In this document: piece by piece, positions 1 through 9,594 of the stretch
Layout: every line of letters starts with the position of its first letter
Position numbering within the stretch: position 1 is the stretch's first letter
Source of the DNA: Leptotrichia sp. oral taxon 498
GTDB lineage: Bacteria; Fusobacteriota; Fusobacteriia; Fusobacteriales; Leptotrichiaceae
Direction: 5' to 3'
Assembly (NCBI RefSeq): GCF_002240055.1
Contig: NZ_CP016753.1
Span: 1,240,001 to 1,304,000, forward strand
Length of the DNA stretch: 64,000 nucleotides
Translations under genes and position numbers: made by a program
Notes under the pieces: generated by a model
What the model was told of the DNA's origin: nothing
Databases searched by the model: none
The model's input: the letters and a program-made list of their open reading frames with translations, nothing else

Positions 1-1128
1 GGAAGTTCCGACAAGTATAGTTGGTTTTACAGCTTTTACAGCGTCTTCCAAAGTAGTTAATTCATTTGCATTTGTAAATTCGCTTCGTTTTCTTGCAAAA
101 GTAGTTTGTTCTGGAGTTAGTCCTTCTGTGTCTTCAAATAATAAGCCTTGTCTGTCAACTAGATAAAACCGCTTTTTTGCTTCTTCTTCAGAAAGACCCT
201 GTGCAACCATTTCATTAAAAATACGTCTAGCAATTCCAGCTCCAGCAGTTCCTGCACCAAAACACATATAAACTTGCTCAGTAAGCTTTTCGCCTGAAAT
301 TTTTAATGCGCCTAAGATTCCAGCTAAAGTGATAATTCCAGTTCCCTGTATATCGTCGTTAAAAGTTGCGATTTCATTTTCATATTTATTTAAAATATTT
401 GCCGCATTTAATCTTCCAAAGTCTTCCCAGTGAAGATATAAATTTGGGAAAAGTTTTTCAGCTGTTTTTACAAATTTGTCTATAAAGTTATAATATTCAT
501 CTCCTCGAACTCTCTCAAATCTATTTCCCAGATACAAGTCATTTTCCAGCAGTTCTTTTCTATTTGTTCCAGCATCAATTACAACTGGCAGGACAGTAGC
601 GGGATCAATTCCAGCGGCGGCAGTGTAAACCATCAGTTTTCCAACTGAAATGTCAACTCCGTTAGTTCCCCAGTCACCAATTCCAAGGATTCCTTCTGCA
701 TCAGTAACGACAATTAAACGGATTTTTCTGTTGTCAGCAGCATTTTTTAAAATAGTTTCTATGTTTTCTGGCTCTTTTACTGATAAATAAGCCGCATTTT
801 GAGGATTTACAAATAATTCACTGTAATTTTCTATGCTTTCTGCAATTACAGGATCATAAACAATTGGCATAAATTCAACTACGTGTTTGCTAAATAAATA
901 ATAAAATAATGTTCTGTTTGTATTAAAAATTTCCATTAAGAAATGTCTTTTTTCAATTAACTTGTCTTTTTTCAGAAATTGCCCATAAGTCTGTTTTGCC
1001 TGTTCATCTATAGTTTGAATATACGGCGGTAAAAGTCCTAATAATCCGTATTTTTCACGCTCTTCTTTGGTAAAAGCTGTTCCTTTGTTGAGAAATGGAT
1101 TGTTCAAAATCTCATAGCCTGATTTCAT
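1..1128 (-). CDS. Malolactic / NAD-dependent malic enzyme (3' end outside window)
   Basis: The first 376 codons of a malic-enzyme family protein are present; the rest lies beyond the left edge. It acts on L-malate with NAD and Mn2+, giving lactate (malolactic enzyme) or pyruvate (malic enzyme). Visible blocks are [15 protein letters not shown] (65-79), [15 protein letters not shown] (140-154), FNDDIQGTG (256-264) and a GAGTAGAG nucleotide-binding loop (291-298). From memory, the N-terminus and the spacing of these blocks resemble lactococcal malolactic enzyme more closely than typical malic enzymes, but sequence alone does not settle lactate versus pyruvate as product. The ATG at 1128 follows AGAGGTGAT. 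No partner such as a malate permease is visible before the edge. Confidence 0.9.
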   Translation of the reverse strand, partial: MKSGYEILNNPFLNKGTAFTKEEREKYGLLGLLPPYIQTIDEQAKQTYGQFLKKDKLIEKRHFLMEIFNTNRTLFYYLFSKHVVEFMPIVYDPVIAESIENYSELFVNPQNAAYLSVKEPENIETILKNAADNRKIRLIVVTDAEGILGIGDWGTNGVDISVGKLMVYTAAAGIDPATVLPVVIDAGTNRKELLENDLYLGNRFERVRGDEYYNFIDKFVKTAEKLFPNLYLHWEDFGRLNAANILNKYENEIATFNDDIQGTGIITLAGILGALKISGEKLTEQVYMCFGAGTAGAGIARRIFNEMVAQGLSEEEAKKRFYLVDRQGLLFEDTEGLTPEQTTFARKRSEFTNANELTTLEDAVKAVKPTILVGTS

Positions 1129-1247
1129 AGTTAATCACCTCTAAATAATATTTTAAATTTATTTTTTACAATAATCTGCTAACATTAAGTATAACACTGA
1201 AATATGAAAAAATCAATTTGTTTATCCTGTTACTTAAATTATTTTCC

Positions 1248-1276
1248 TTGTCTGTTGCAATATATTATGATATACT
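1248..1276 (+). promoter_or_regulatory. Sigma-70 type promoter upstream of mnmA
   Basis: TTGTCT (1248-1253), a 17-bp spacer and TATACT (1271-1276). The start codon of mnmA lies about 65 bp downstream and is preceded by AAGGAAAG. It is the best match in the 215-bp gap between the divergent malic-enzyme and mnmA genes. Confidence 0.55.
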
Positions 1277-1313
1277 TATTTTTATAGAAAGAAAGGTTTT
1301 GAAAGAAGTTTAA

Positions 1314-2261
<948 letters not shown>

Positions 2262-2284
2262 TTTTATATTTTCTCCTAAACTTT

Positions 2285-2968
2285 TTATTTCAATTCATAA
2301 ATTTTATCTCTTTTTTGTGTTGTTAAAAATTGTCCTAGTTTTATATAATCTTTTTCATTATTATGAATTACAGTTTCATCGTCTATTAATTTGAAATTAT
2401 GTATAAGTACTTTTTCTTTTTTCATATCGCACATTATTAAAAAGTCATTATATGTTTCTATCTGTTTTATATTCCAAAAAATACTTTCTCTTATCCCAAA
2501 AACTACATTTTTAATTTTTTTAGTTTTTAAATTAATATGTGTAACATCTACTGTATCTCCTTCATCCATATAAAATATTAGATAAATATTAGATAAATAT
2601 TCACCCATTCTAAAAATCTTATATTCATTATTAAACCAATCTTTTTTATCAAATTCTAGCAAATAATCTTCCATAAATTCTGTTTCAACATTAAATCTTT
2701 TTAATTTCCATTTTTTGTCATTTGCAGATAAAAAATATATATTTTTTTCTTTTATTATAAAAAAATCTGTTTTTTCTATTGATTTACAAGTATAATTTTC
2801 TGTTTTATATTTTACAGAATACTCTTTTCCCAATGAAAAAAATTTTTTTGAATAATCATGACACTTATTGGATTTTTCTTCTATATTAAAATGTTTATAA
2901 TTTTTTTGAGTATCCATTAAAAATATATTCGAATAATTATCTAAATAACATAAAATATTTTTATCCAC
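2285..2968 (-). CDS. Uncharacterised protein, probable C-terminal part of the gene at 3025-4047
   Basis: An open frame of 227 codons begins at a GTG without a convincing ribosome binding site. It is probably not an independent gene. The same frame is open upstream through about 18 more codons, back to the TA repeat at 3026-3038. Removing one TA unit there would join it in frame to the 340-codon gene before it. The sequence is rich in aromatic and lysine residues with recurring short beta-strand-like segments (for example NIYFLSANDKKWKL and NIYLIFYMDEGD), compatible with a repetitive beta structure such as a propeller. That reading is a guess. No family was recognised. Confidence 0.55.
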   Translation of the reverse strand: MDKNILCYLDNYSNIFLMDTQKNYKHFNIEEKSNKCHDYSKKFFSLGKEYSVKYKTENYTCKSIEKTDFFIIKEKNIYFLSANDKKWKLKRFNVETEFMEDYLLEFDKKDWFNNEYKIFRMGEYLSNIYLIFYMDEGDTVDVTHINLKTKKIKNVVFGIRESIFWNIKQIETYNDFLIMCDMKKEKVLIHNFKLIDDETVIHNNEKDYIKLGQFLTTQKRDKIYELK

Positions 2969-3024
2969 TTTTATATTAAATTTTTCATATTCTGATTTTG
3001 GAACTTCTATTTTCCCACTTTTAT

Positions 3025-4047
3025 TTATATATATATATTATGAAAATAAATTTCATTATCTTCACTAATTATGTATAATATATCGTTATATGAAGTTATT
3101 TTTTTACTTCCAAAAAGCTCTCCAGTTATATATTCTTTGGTCATTTCAAAATTCAATACAATATCTGTTTTTTCTTTTGTTTCTTTATTCAATGAAATTA
3201 ATTTATCATTTTTAGGATAAACTATAAAATTTGTAGTTTCCACATATATATCATAACTTACAATCTCATAATATTTATTTTTTGCAGTATTATCATTGTA
3301 ATCCTTTAAATATAATTCAAAAATTTCTTTTGTTATTTCTTTTTTTTCTTTTTCTTCTGTTTCTATGTAGTATTCTTTTATATTGATTTCTTCTTCAACT
3401 AAATTATTTTTTTTTATATTTTCAAAATCATAACTATATTTTGAAAATTGCTGATATAAAATTTCTTCACCAAAAATAATAACTTTAAATTCAACTTCAT
3501 TTTCTATATTTTTATTATCTGCCAATCCATATACAAATAATGATAAATACTCAGCATATTTATTTCCATAATTATTGTTATCATTTTCTAAATACAGATA
3601 TTCCTTTATAATTTTGTACATTATTTTTTCTGATTTTTTGCTACCAATATTATCTATTGCTTTTTTAAAGTTATTTTCCTTTAACAAATCTTCAAAATTA
3701 ATCTCAAAATAAAGTGTTAAATTTCTTAAAAATTCTTTTTGATTACTATTACTTCCATATCTTTTTGAAATATCTACTAAAATTTGTAATAATATTATTT
3801 TTTCTTCTTCTTCCAAATCATTTGGATTTGATGTTTTCACTATGCCAAATAATTTTTCTATTTCTGAGTTTTCTAGACTTTTTATAACCTCTTCAAAGGT
3901 TTCCTTTAATTCTCTTGTATCTCCCGTTATATTTTTAAGTATTTCGTATAGTTTGTTTATTGCTCTTGTATCTCTTTTAACAATTTCTTCTGAAAGTCTT
4001 ATTCCACTTTTCATTCCTTCATTAAAACTTTTTTTATTTCCAAACAT
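3025..4047 (-). CDS. Uncharacterised protein, probable N-terminal part (frameshifted)
   Basis: This is a 340-codon open frame with no recognised domain. The N-terminal two thirds is helical and acidic/lysine-rich. The last 80 residues switch to beta-strand-like segments (NFIVYPKNDKLISL, ITSYNDILYIIS) that continue in style into the next open frame. The stop codon falls inside a TA dinucleotide run. Loss of one unit would extend the protein to roughly 585 residues. It lies 14 bp downstream of the 401-residue membrane protein gene, so the two are likely co-transcribed. The ATG at 4047 is preceded by AGAAGGAGAATAAGGT, a strong ribosome binding site. Confidence 0.65.
   Translation of the reverse strand: MFGNKKSFNEGMKSGIRLSEEIVKRDTRAINKLYEILKNITGDTRELKETFEEVIKSLENSEIEKLFGIVKTSNPNDLEEEEKIILLQILVDISKRYGSNSNQKEFLRNLTLYFEINFEDLLKENNFKKAIDNIGSKKSEKIMYKIIKEYLYLENDNNNYGNKYAEYLSLFVYGLADNKNIENEVEFKVIIFGEEILYQQFSKYSYDFENIKKNNLVEEEINIKEYYIETEEKEKKEITKEIFELYLKDYNDNTAKNKYYEIVSYDIYVETTNFIVYPKNDKLISLNKETKEKTDIVLNFEMTKEYITGELFGSKKITSYNDILYIISEDNEIYFHNIYI
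3026..3038. repeat. TA dinucleotide run at a frameshift point
   Basis: Thirteen bases of alternating T and A, about 6.5 units. On the minus strand the 340-codon frame ends here in TAA. Deleting one TA unit gives a continuous reading ATA-TAT-ATA-AAT-AAA-AGT into the 227-codon frame downstream. The tract is either a sequencing or assembly slip or a short phase-variable repeat. Confidence 0.75.
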
Positions 4048-4061
4048 ACCTTATTCTCCTT

Positions 4062-5267
4062 CTAAAAACTATACTCTTCTCCCAAAAACTTATCATATAA
4101 TCTATTTTCCAAATACTCTCTTCTTATTTTTTCTCGTACCGAAGAACTTTTCAAAATTTGATGAACTGCAACTATGTAACCTCCTAAATCAATTTTTTTC
4201 ACTCCCTCTTTTATTAATGCAGTATTTCGTGTATACATTCCTATTCCTACATTAGCACCAACATATGCTATATTTAAAGATTCAGCTATTATATTGGAAA
4301 CTTTTAATATTTTTTGAGTTCTTACATTATACAATTCTCTTGAAATATCATTAGTTTCATCATATAACAAATTATGAAGTATGCTAATTATAAAATTTAT
4401 AACCATTGTTATAATTGCTGAAAAAGTAACTTTTATTATATTTCCTGTACTTACATATTTTGTTAAATTTTCTGCATTCTTTTTAGATAAAACTAAATTA
4501 GCACCTGGAATTTGAATACCTTTTGGCGTATACAAATCTGTTCCTATGTGTATTACCTGTTTAATTAATGCTAAAGCTACTGCTATTTTATCTTCTTTTA
4601 TTCTTTCACCTACTTTTGAAAGCATTAATACTGTTGAAGCCAATTCGGTAATTTGAGGATTTCCATATATCTCATTATATTTAACATGATATGTTGATAC
4701 TAAAGGAATTTGAACAGTCGTTATAGTATTTGTTAATATATTTGCAGTTCCAAATATGAACCCTAAAATTGGATCATGACCAAGTGTAGCAAATCTATGA
4801 TTCGCTCCTTTAAAAAGTTCAAATTTTCCTCCTCCATTTGTAGCATCATAGGGTACTTTGTCTGTTAAAATTTGTTTTAATGAAGCTCTATATTCTTGAT
4901 TTATTTGATCTTTTTTATCTTCAAAATTTTTAAATATTTTTTTTTGAAAATTTTTTAAAGAGTCTTCAAGTTTTCCTTTTCCTGCATTTTCTACCTTAGT
5001 TATCTCACTTATTATGTAAATTCTTGATACCTGTAAAGCAACTGCAGTCCATAAAAATATTTGATCTTTTTTGTTCAAAATTCCTGTTTTTTTAGCAAAT
5101 TCTCTGTCAATATCTTCTAAAACCTTATCCAAATTTTCAAAATTATCGAGCATTCTATTATTTACTTCAATAAATTCTTTCATATTTTTATTAACTTCTT
5201 CTGATCTATTAATTATCTTTTCAAATTGTTTATTTACTTTTTCATTTAATTTTTTATATTTTCTCAT
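4062..5267 (-). CDS. Uncharacterised helical, probably membrane-associated protein with LGHDP/FGTAN block
   Basis: A 401-residue protein with a long N-terminal coiled-coil-like stretch (about 1-60), then a central glycine-rich block: GGGKFELFKGANHRFATLGH (145-164) followed by DPILGFIFGTAN (165-176). A clear hydrophobic helix spans about 277-300. The central NHR, LGHDP and FGTAN residues look like a conserved functional core, but I cannot name the family. The ATG at 5267 follows GGGAG at good spacing. It heads a minus-strand operon with the split protein and the truncated AAA ATPase, a layout that recalls defence or effector operons with a membrane component plus ATPase. That functional reading is inference only. 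Confidence 0.6.
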   Translation of the reverse strand: MRKYKKLNEKVNKQFEKIINRSEEVNKNMKEFIEVNNRMLDNFENLDKVLEDIDREFAKKTGILNKKDQIFLWTAVALQVSRIYIISEITKVENAGKGKLEDSLKNFQKKIFKNFEDKKDQINQEYRASLKQILTDKVPYDATNGGGKFELFKGANHRFATLGHDPILGFIFGTANILTNTITTVQIPLVSTYHVKYNEIYGNPQITELASTVLMLSKVGERIKEDKIAVALALIKQVIHIGTDLYTPKGIQIPGANLVLSKKNAENLTKYVSTGNIIKVTFSAIITMVINFIISILHNLLYDETNDISRELYNVRTQKILKVSNIIAESLNIAYVGANVGIGMYTRNTALIKEGVKKIDLGGYIVAVHQILKSSSVREKIRREYLENRLYDKFLGEEYSF

Positions 5268-5303
5268 TTTTTGCTCCCATAGATTATCTTATTAAACACA
5301 TCA

Positions 5304-5480
5304 TTATTTATTTCTAAAAACCATTGAAATTTCCATCAATTTTTCTATTTTTAATTCTGTTATATTAATTTCTCTTGGATAAAATTTTTTAGAAATACAT
5401 TACTTCTTTCATCATAACTTCCTGTTATAAACAATATAAATCTTTAAAATAAAAAATCTACTTATTTTTAACAATTTATA
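5304..5480 (-). pseudogene. Degraded C-terminal remnant of a coding region
   Basis: Between the operon head and the Nudix gene, the minus strand carries protein-like segments in changing frames. DLYCL is followed in another frame by ITGSYDERSNVFLK, then in a third by FYPREINITELKIEKLMEIS and MVFRNK before a TAA at 5304-5306. The second shift falls in an A6 run (CTAAAAAATTTTATCC) and would be repaired by one more A. This looks like the decayed end of a gene that once preceded the 401-residue gene. No family was recognised. Confidence 0.35.
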
Positions 5481-5492
5481 CACTTCGTACTC

Positions 5493-6125
5493 CTAATCAA
5501 AGACAACCTTCCATTTATCCTTATTCTTATTCGCCTCAAAACACATCTTTATCTGATCAACTGTAATTTTTTTCTCTTCCAGTTCAGGCAATTCATCAAT
5601 CCCAAAATATCTGCTGCCAACCGTTTCAATATTTTTCTCAAATTTTCCACTCACATATTTACACAAAACAAATACTTTCGTTATACCATATGGAATCTTT
5701 TTCTTTTGATTTTTGGTGACATCCAGTAAAGCAATAATCATCTCAGCACTAGCCTCAATCCCAGCTTCTTCCTTAACTTCCTTCAACACATTTTCCTTCA
5801 CAGAAAGATAAACATCCGCCCATCCACCTGGTAACGCCCATTTCCCGTTACTTTCCTGAATTAAAAGAATTTTATCATTTTCAAAAATCACGCCTCTCAC
5901 ATCAATCTTAGGCGTCTGATACCCACTTTCATTACAAAATAAATTCTTTACCTTTTCCACTGAAATCTCAGTTTTATGAGCCACCATTTCTGCCGAAATC
6001 TCCCTAATTCTCTCAAATCGCTCAATATCAAATTTATCTTTCCCATAAGCAAGTCCTGCTTGTGCTAGACTTTGAAGTTCAATTGCCCAGTCTAGCCACT
6101 TTTGTTCTTCTTCATTTTTATTCAT
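5493..6125 (-). CDS. Nudix hydrolase with N-terminal helical domain
   Basis: 210 residues. The N-terminal 1-60 (WLDWAIELQSLAQAGLAYGK) matches the helical domain found before some Nudix hydrolases of the ADP-ribose or nucleoside-diphosphate type. The catalytic Nudix helix lies at about 100-122: PGGWADVYLS, then ENVLKEVKEEAGI. The usual R of REUXEE is K (KEVKEE), and GGWADV replaces the commoner GGxxExGE start, as known for this subfamily. The likely substrate is a nucleoside diphosphate linked to another group; which one cannot be read from the sequence. It is monocistronic on the minus strand, and the ATG has a GTGATAATCA leader with a weak ribosome binding site. Confidence 0.8.
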   Translation of the reverse strand: MNKNEEEQKWLDWAIELQSLAQAGLAYGKDKFDIERFERIREISAEMVAHKTEISVEKVKNLFCNESGYQTPKIDVRGVIFENDKILLIQESNGKWALPGGWADVYLSVKENVLKEVKEEAGIEASAEMIIALLDVTKNQKKKIPYGITKVFVLCKYVSGKFEKNIETVGSRYFGIDELPELEEKKITVDQIKMCFEANKNKDKWKVVFD

Positions 6126-6624
6126 TGATTATCACCTACTGTTTTAAAGTTATTAATTAATTATTATTCTTCAATATTAGCCTACATTATAAAAATTTAA
6201 TTTAGAAAATCATGATAAAATCATTAATCAGGAATATAAATTAATGAAATTTTTTTATTCTTAAAATTTATATCTTCATCAATTTTTTTAAATAATCCTT
6301 TGCTATCTCATCATTTTCTATTAATCTTAGACTGTTTACTATTGATATTCTATATTCTTTATCTACATTTTCCAAAAATTCATTTTCCAAAAGCGGAATT
6401 ATTTCATCAAATCCCTTTACACCTAAAAATCTAACTAAATTTTTTCTTGTATCTAAATCAAATAATTTTAAATATTTTTTAAAAATTGGAATCACATTTT
6501 TATGTTTTTTTTCTAAAAGAATTAAGTCATAAATTGTATTAAAATTATAACCTAAATTATTTATTTCTTTTAAAAAATTTTCCTGTAAATTATTTCGTTT
6601 TTCTCTTTTATATAAATATTCACT

Positions 6625-6736
6625 AGTGAACTACTCCCGCTTTTAGAAGCGGGAGCTTCTTGGGAAGTATCTGCTTTTGTTAGCCAAATATATTTACCAA
6701 GCTCTTCAGGCAGTCCCTGCCCTGTTTCTTTATTTC
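6625..6736 (-). ncRNA. Predicted omega RNA (reRNA) at the element's right end, copy 1
   Basis: The 110 bp between the tnpB stop and the right end is nearly identical in the two copies, including GGCAGGGACTGCC-like pairing and the terminal CTCCCGC/GCGGGAG hairpin. In this family the transcript of tnpB's 3' end and right end is the guide RNA, with the guide read from flanking DNA just past the right end. For this copy the guide would start AGTGAATATTTATATA at 6624 and run downward. The 5' boundary is unknown and may lie inside tnpB. Confidence 0.5.
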
Positions 6737-7834
6737 CTAATATTTCAACATTTCTTTTCCAACATCTCTTATATTCAGTGCCGCATTGTAATCTCTATCA
6801 ATTTCAATTCCACAGCACTCACATTTATAACTTCTTTCTGATAATTTCAGTTCCTCTTTAACATTTCCACATTTACTACAAGTTTTCGACGATGGAAACC
6901 ATTTATCTGTCTTCAAAAATTGTTTCCCTAAAAACATCAGTTTATACTCAAGCATTCTCAAAAACATTCCCCATCCATTATCTCCTACACTTTTCCCAAA
7001 ATTTAATGCTTGACTCATCCCTTTCATATTCAAATCCTCAACAACTACAGCATTATACGCTTCAGACAATTTTTTTGATAATTTATGCAGAAAATCTTTT
7101 CGACAATTTTTAATATACTCATGCAACTTTGATATTTTCGCTTTTTGCTTATACCAATTTTTAGAGAATTTTACTTTTCTCGATAATGATTTCTGTAATT
7201 TTTTCAATTTTTTCTCCAACATCCTAAAATATCTTGGATAATCAGCCCTTTGGTTTTCAGAGCTGACAAATAATTCAGACATTGAAAAATCAAGTCCAAT
7301 CACTTTATCATTACTTGGATTTTTTTGAATTTCTTTTTCAAATTCTGTCAAGATGGAAACATAGTAATTTCCATTACTGTTTGTCAATGTTACTGACTTT
7401 ATCTTGTAATCCTTCGGTATTTCTCTATGATATTTTAATTTAACTTTTTTCAATTTTGGCAAAACCAAATATTTTGTTTCCTCAATTCGTATTGAATTAT
7501 TCACACAATTTGTCGTATAACTTTTAACATTATTCTTTTTAGATTTGAACCTTGGAAACTTCGCTCTCTTTTGAAAGAAATTCATAAACGATCGTTTTAC
7601 ATTCAATTGAGCATTTGAAAGTGCCAGACTATCTACTTCTTTTAAAAATTGATTTTCACTTTTCAAACTGGCAGGTGTAACTATTTTATTTTTTCCAGTT
7701 TCTTCATAAATTTTATTAGCGATACACAAAATCGTATTGTAAACAAAACGAACACATCCAAAAGTCTTATTTATCAATAATTCCTGCTCCTTATTTGGAT
7801 AAATTCTGTATTTGAATGCTAAATTATATTTCAT
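6737..7834 (-). CDS. tnpB: TnpB, RNA-guided nuclease of IS200/IS605 element (copy 1)
   Basis: 365 residues, a compact full-length TnpB. The N-terminal OrfB helix-turn-helix part is about 1-50 (YRIYPNKEQELLINKTFGCV). The split RuvC nuclease is intact: D182 in VIGLDFSM, E266 in VVVEDLNMKGM, and the third acidic residue in DRDYNAALNI (346-355). The zinc finger is CSKC (319-322) with CECC (338-341). Such proteins cut DNA guided by an omega RNA and help keep the element in the population. The ATG follows AGGAGGTGTAATTT. It is about 91% identical by eye to the copy at 9595-10692, so both are recent and apparently functional. Confidence 0.9.
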   Translation of the reverse strand: MKYNLAFKYRIYPNKEQELLINKTFGCVRFVYNTILCIANKIYEETGKNKIVTPASLKSENQFLKEVDSLALSNAQLNVKRSFMNFFQKRAKFPRFKSKKNNVKSYTTNCVNNSIRIEETKYLVLPKLKKVKLKYHREIPKDYKIKSVTLTNSNGNYYVSILTEFEKEIQKNPSNDKVIGLDFSMSELFVSSENQRADYPRYFRMLEKKLKKLQKSLSRKVKFSKNWYKQKAKISKLHEYIKNCRKDFLHKLSKKLSEAYNAVVVEDLNMKGMSQALNFGKSVGDNGWGMFLRMLEYKLMFLGKQFLKTDKWFPSSKTCSKCGNVKEELKLSERSYKCECCGIEIDRDYNAALNIRDVGKEMLKY

Positions 7835-8063
7835 AAATTACACCTCCTTTTGATTTTGAATATTATTTTTAATTATTTCTCTTCGATATTTTATACAAAA
7901 ATTGTATCATAGGCATATCCTTTTTTCAATTTTTTTTACAAAAAAAGCAATTCATCTCCCACTTATAGAAAGCCTACGACTTCTTGCTATCTTTTTGTTA
8001 AAAACTAAAAATAAATTTAAAAGTAATATAATTTTTCTCATAAAATTCTCCCTATTCTTCATT

Positions 8064-8579
8064 TTAATAATCTTCATCTAAAAATTTCTCTTCAGAAACT
8101 GTTGGCACTCCCAAAGTGCTTCCATAAACTTCTACTAAATCTTCATCTACAATTTTAGCACCTTGTTCTTTTATATTTTTTGAAGTTATAGGTAGAATGA
8201 ATCCATCTGGTAAATTTTTGTAAGCTGTTCCACGCATTTGCATGTGCATTCTTAGTATATTATTATCTGAATTATATTTTGCTTGAGCAAGAGCTGTAAC
8301 AGGAATAAAAAATAATTTTTTTCTAATATCATAATTAGTATCCACATATATATAGTCAAACAAAACTGTAACATTCCTTACAACTTTATCATCCACTCTA
8401 CATAAAGCGGCTCTAAAAGTTGTTGTTCCAGTATATTCATCAACTTTATCAACTTTTGCTTTCCCAATTCCTAAGCAATAACCACTCATATTATAATTAT
8501 CATCTTTAATATTAAACGAACTATTAGCCTGTGTCATAAAAGTTAATATAAAAATCCCTAACAAAATAAATTTTTTCAT
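8064..8579 (-). CDS. Uncharacterised exported protein
   Basis: 171 residues with a clear signal peptide (MKKFILLGIFILTFMTQANS). Mature sequence motifs include two cysteines (YCLGIGKAK and ALCRVDD) that could form a disulfide, and a beta-rich core with VLFDYIYVD and FFIPVTALAQAKY. No family was recognised. The ATG follows AGGAGAGATTTGGG. It lies between a lipoprotein gene (start side, 53 bp) and the split exported-protein gene (22 bp), so these three probably formed one envelope-protein operon. Confidence 0.7.
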   Translation of the reverse strand: MKKFILLGIFILTFMTQANSSFNIKDDNYNMSGYCLGIGKAKVDKVDEYTGTTTFRAALCRVDDKVVRNVTVLFDYIYVDTNYDIRKKLFFIPVTALAQAKYNSDNNILRMHMQMRGTAYKNLPDGFILPITSKNIKEQGAKIVDEDLVEVYGSTLGVPTVSEEKFLDEDY

Positions 8580-8632
8580 CCCAAATCTCTCCTTTAAATT
8601 TTTAAAATTATTCTTAATTTCTCTCTCAAATT

Positions 8633-9436
8633 TTAATCTATCGCATGAAATTCCATTGTTAAAGGATCTTTTCCGATTTTTTCAGCCCACTGCATTGAAT
8701 CTGTTTTTAATTTGCCTGTTTTCTTATTTACTTGATAACTAAATAATCGTGGTGCTACACTTGGATCTCCACCACATTTTTCATTATCACTGCGAATATC
8801 GAAATAATAATAATTCTCATCTTGTCCAGTATCTAAAGTCATTATACAGTTAACATCAGCTAAATCATGTTTAATGATAGATTTTCGCACTAACTGATAT
8901 GCTTCTTCTGAACTGCTTATTGTTTTAGTCTTAGCAATTTTTTGTTTTCTTATATTTGCATCAGAAACTAAATCACTTTCTAAAACAATTTTCCATTCAC
9001 CATTAATTTTTTCAAATACTAAATATGATGGATAATCTTTTATCCCTTCCTTTGTCGTAACTTCCTTCACAAACTCTGCTTTTACTTGTCTATCTGATAT
9101 TTTTTCCACTTCAATATTTCCCTTTAAAACCTGTCCATAGACTGGATTTTTCTCAAAAAATTTCTTTTGATCCCTAATATAATAATCCTTTGATACTGTT
9201 GTCTGATAATATTCAATTTTATCTGCCAATATTTTTTCTAAAGTATCAAAATCCCCATTACTAGAGGCTTTATTCCAAATATTTACCATTTCCTTAATTT
9301 CATCTTCCATTGTTTTAGTTTCTAATTGGACATTGGGAATACGATTTTTTTTATTTATATTTCCAGTTCCCTGGCTTTTCTTCCCACAAGCAATTACACA
9401 AAAACAAAACAAAATAACAATCAATAATTTTTTCAT
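8633..9436 (-). CDS. Lipoprotein with NTF2-like domain
   Basis: About 267 residues. The N-terminus KKLLIVILFCFCVIACGKK has a lipobox (VIAC), so the protein should be lipidated and anchored to a membrane. Residues about 45-165 look like an NTF2/SnoaL-like fold (IKEMVNIWNKASSNGDFDTL, then a block ending YLVFEKINGEWKIVLES), and the C-terminus resembles a PepSY-like small domain (SSEEAYQLVRKSI, FSYQVNKKTGKL). The function is unknown. The ATG at 9436 is chosen over the TTG at 9442; both share the GGAGAAAA ribosome binding site. The promoter side is bordered at 9483 by the second TnpB element, which may have displaced or replaced its upstream control. Confidence 0.75.
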   Translation of the reverse strand: MKKLLIVILFCFCVIACGKKSQGTGNINKKNRIPNVQLETKTMEDEIKEMVNIWNKASSNGDFDTLEKILADKIEYYQTTVSKDYYIRDQKKFFEKNPVYGQVLKGNIEVEKISDRQVKAEFVKEVTTKEGIKDYPSYLVFEKINGEWKIVLESDLVSDANIRKQKIAKTKTISSSEEAYQLVRKSIIKHDLADVNCIMTLDTGQDENYYYFDIRSDNEKCGGDPSVAPRLFSYQVNKKTGKLKTDSMQWAEKIGKDPLTMEFHAID

Positions 9437-9482
9437 CCTCAAATTTTCTCCTTTAAATTTTACTATTAATTCACATTCGCAA

Positions 9483-9594
9483 AGTGAACTACTCCCGCTT
9501 TTAGAAGTGGGAGCTTCTTGGGAAGTATCTGCTTTTGTTAGCCAAATATATTTACCAAGCTCTTCGGGCAGTTCCTGACCTGTTTTTTTATTTC
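9483..9594 (-). ncRNA. Predicted omega RNA (reRNA), copy 2
   Basis: Same layout as copy 1: the conserved region after tnpB ends in the hairpin CTCCCACTTCTAAAAGCGGG. One G-to-A change in the stem (AAGTGG instead of AAGCGG on the plus strand) still allows a G-U pair. The guide would begin TTGCGAATGTGAATTA at 9482 and run downward. The 5' end is not defined. Confidence 0.45.

Larger units (their letters stand above)
6625..7996 (-). mobile_element. IS200/IS605-type element, TnpB only (copy 1)
   Basis: About 1372 bp, read on the minus strand. The left end begins just after TTAAC at AAAAAGATAGCAAGAAG and has an imperfect subterminal hairpin around 7945-7980 ending in AAGTGGGAGAT. The right end carries the hairpin CTCCCGCTTCTAAAAGCGGGAG and stops at GTTCACT. 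There is no target duplication and no inverted terminal repeat, as expected for this single-strand transposing family. There is no tnpA in or near it, so it would move only with TnpA supplied from elsewhere. The second copy at 9483-10806 shares both ends, which is how the borders were set. This copy has about 50 bp more between the left end and tnpB. Confidence 0.8.
6268..8041 (-). pseudogene. Small secreted-protein gene split by a TnpB element
   Basis: The 5' part is 8041-7997: ATG with an AGGGAGA ribosome binding site, encoding the signal-peptide-like MRKIILLLNLFLVFN. The 3' part is 6624-6268, 118 codons beginning SEYLYKREK and ending KDYLKKLMKI, a helical HEAT-like protein (DTRKNLVRFLGVKGFDEIIP). 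Removing the element at 6625-7996 joins AAC to AGT in frame and gives one 133-residue exported protein. The 3' part also has an internal GTG at 6495 that could give a 75-residue product, probably not meaningful. It is the gene directly after the secreted protein at 8064-8579 (22 bp away), so the insertion hit the end of that operon. Confidence 0.7.

Noticed and set aside
6268-6495. Independent 75-residue gene starting at GTG 6495
   Set aside because: The same frame continues upstream to the IS end at 6624 and joins the signal peptide at 7997, so it is the 3' part of a split gene.
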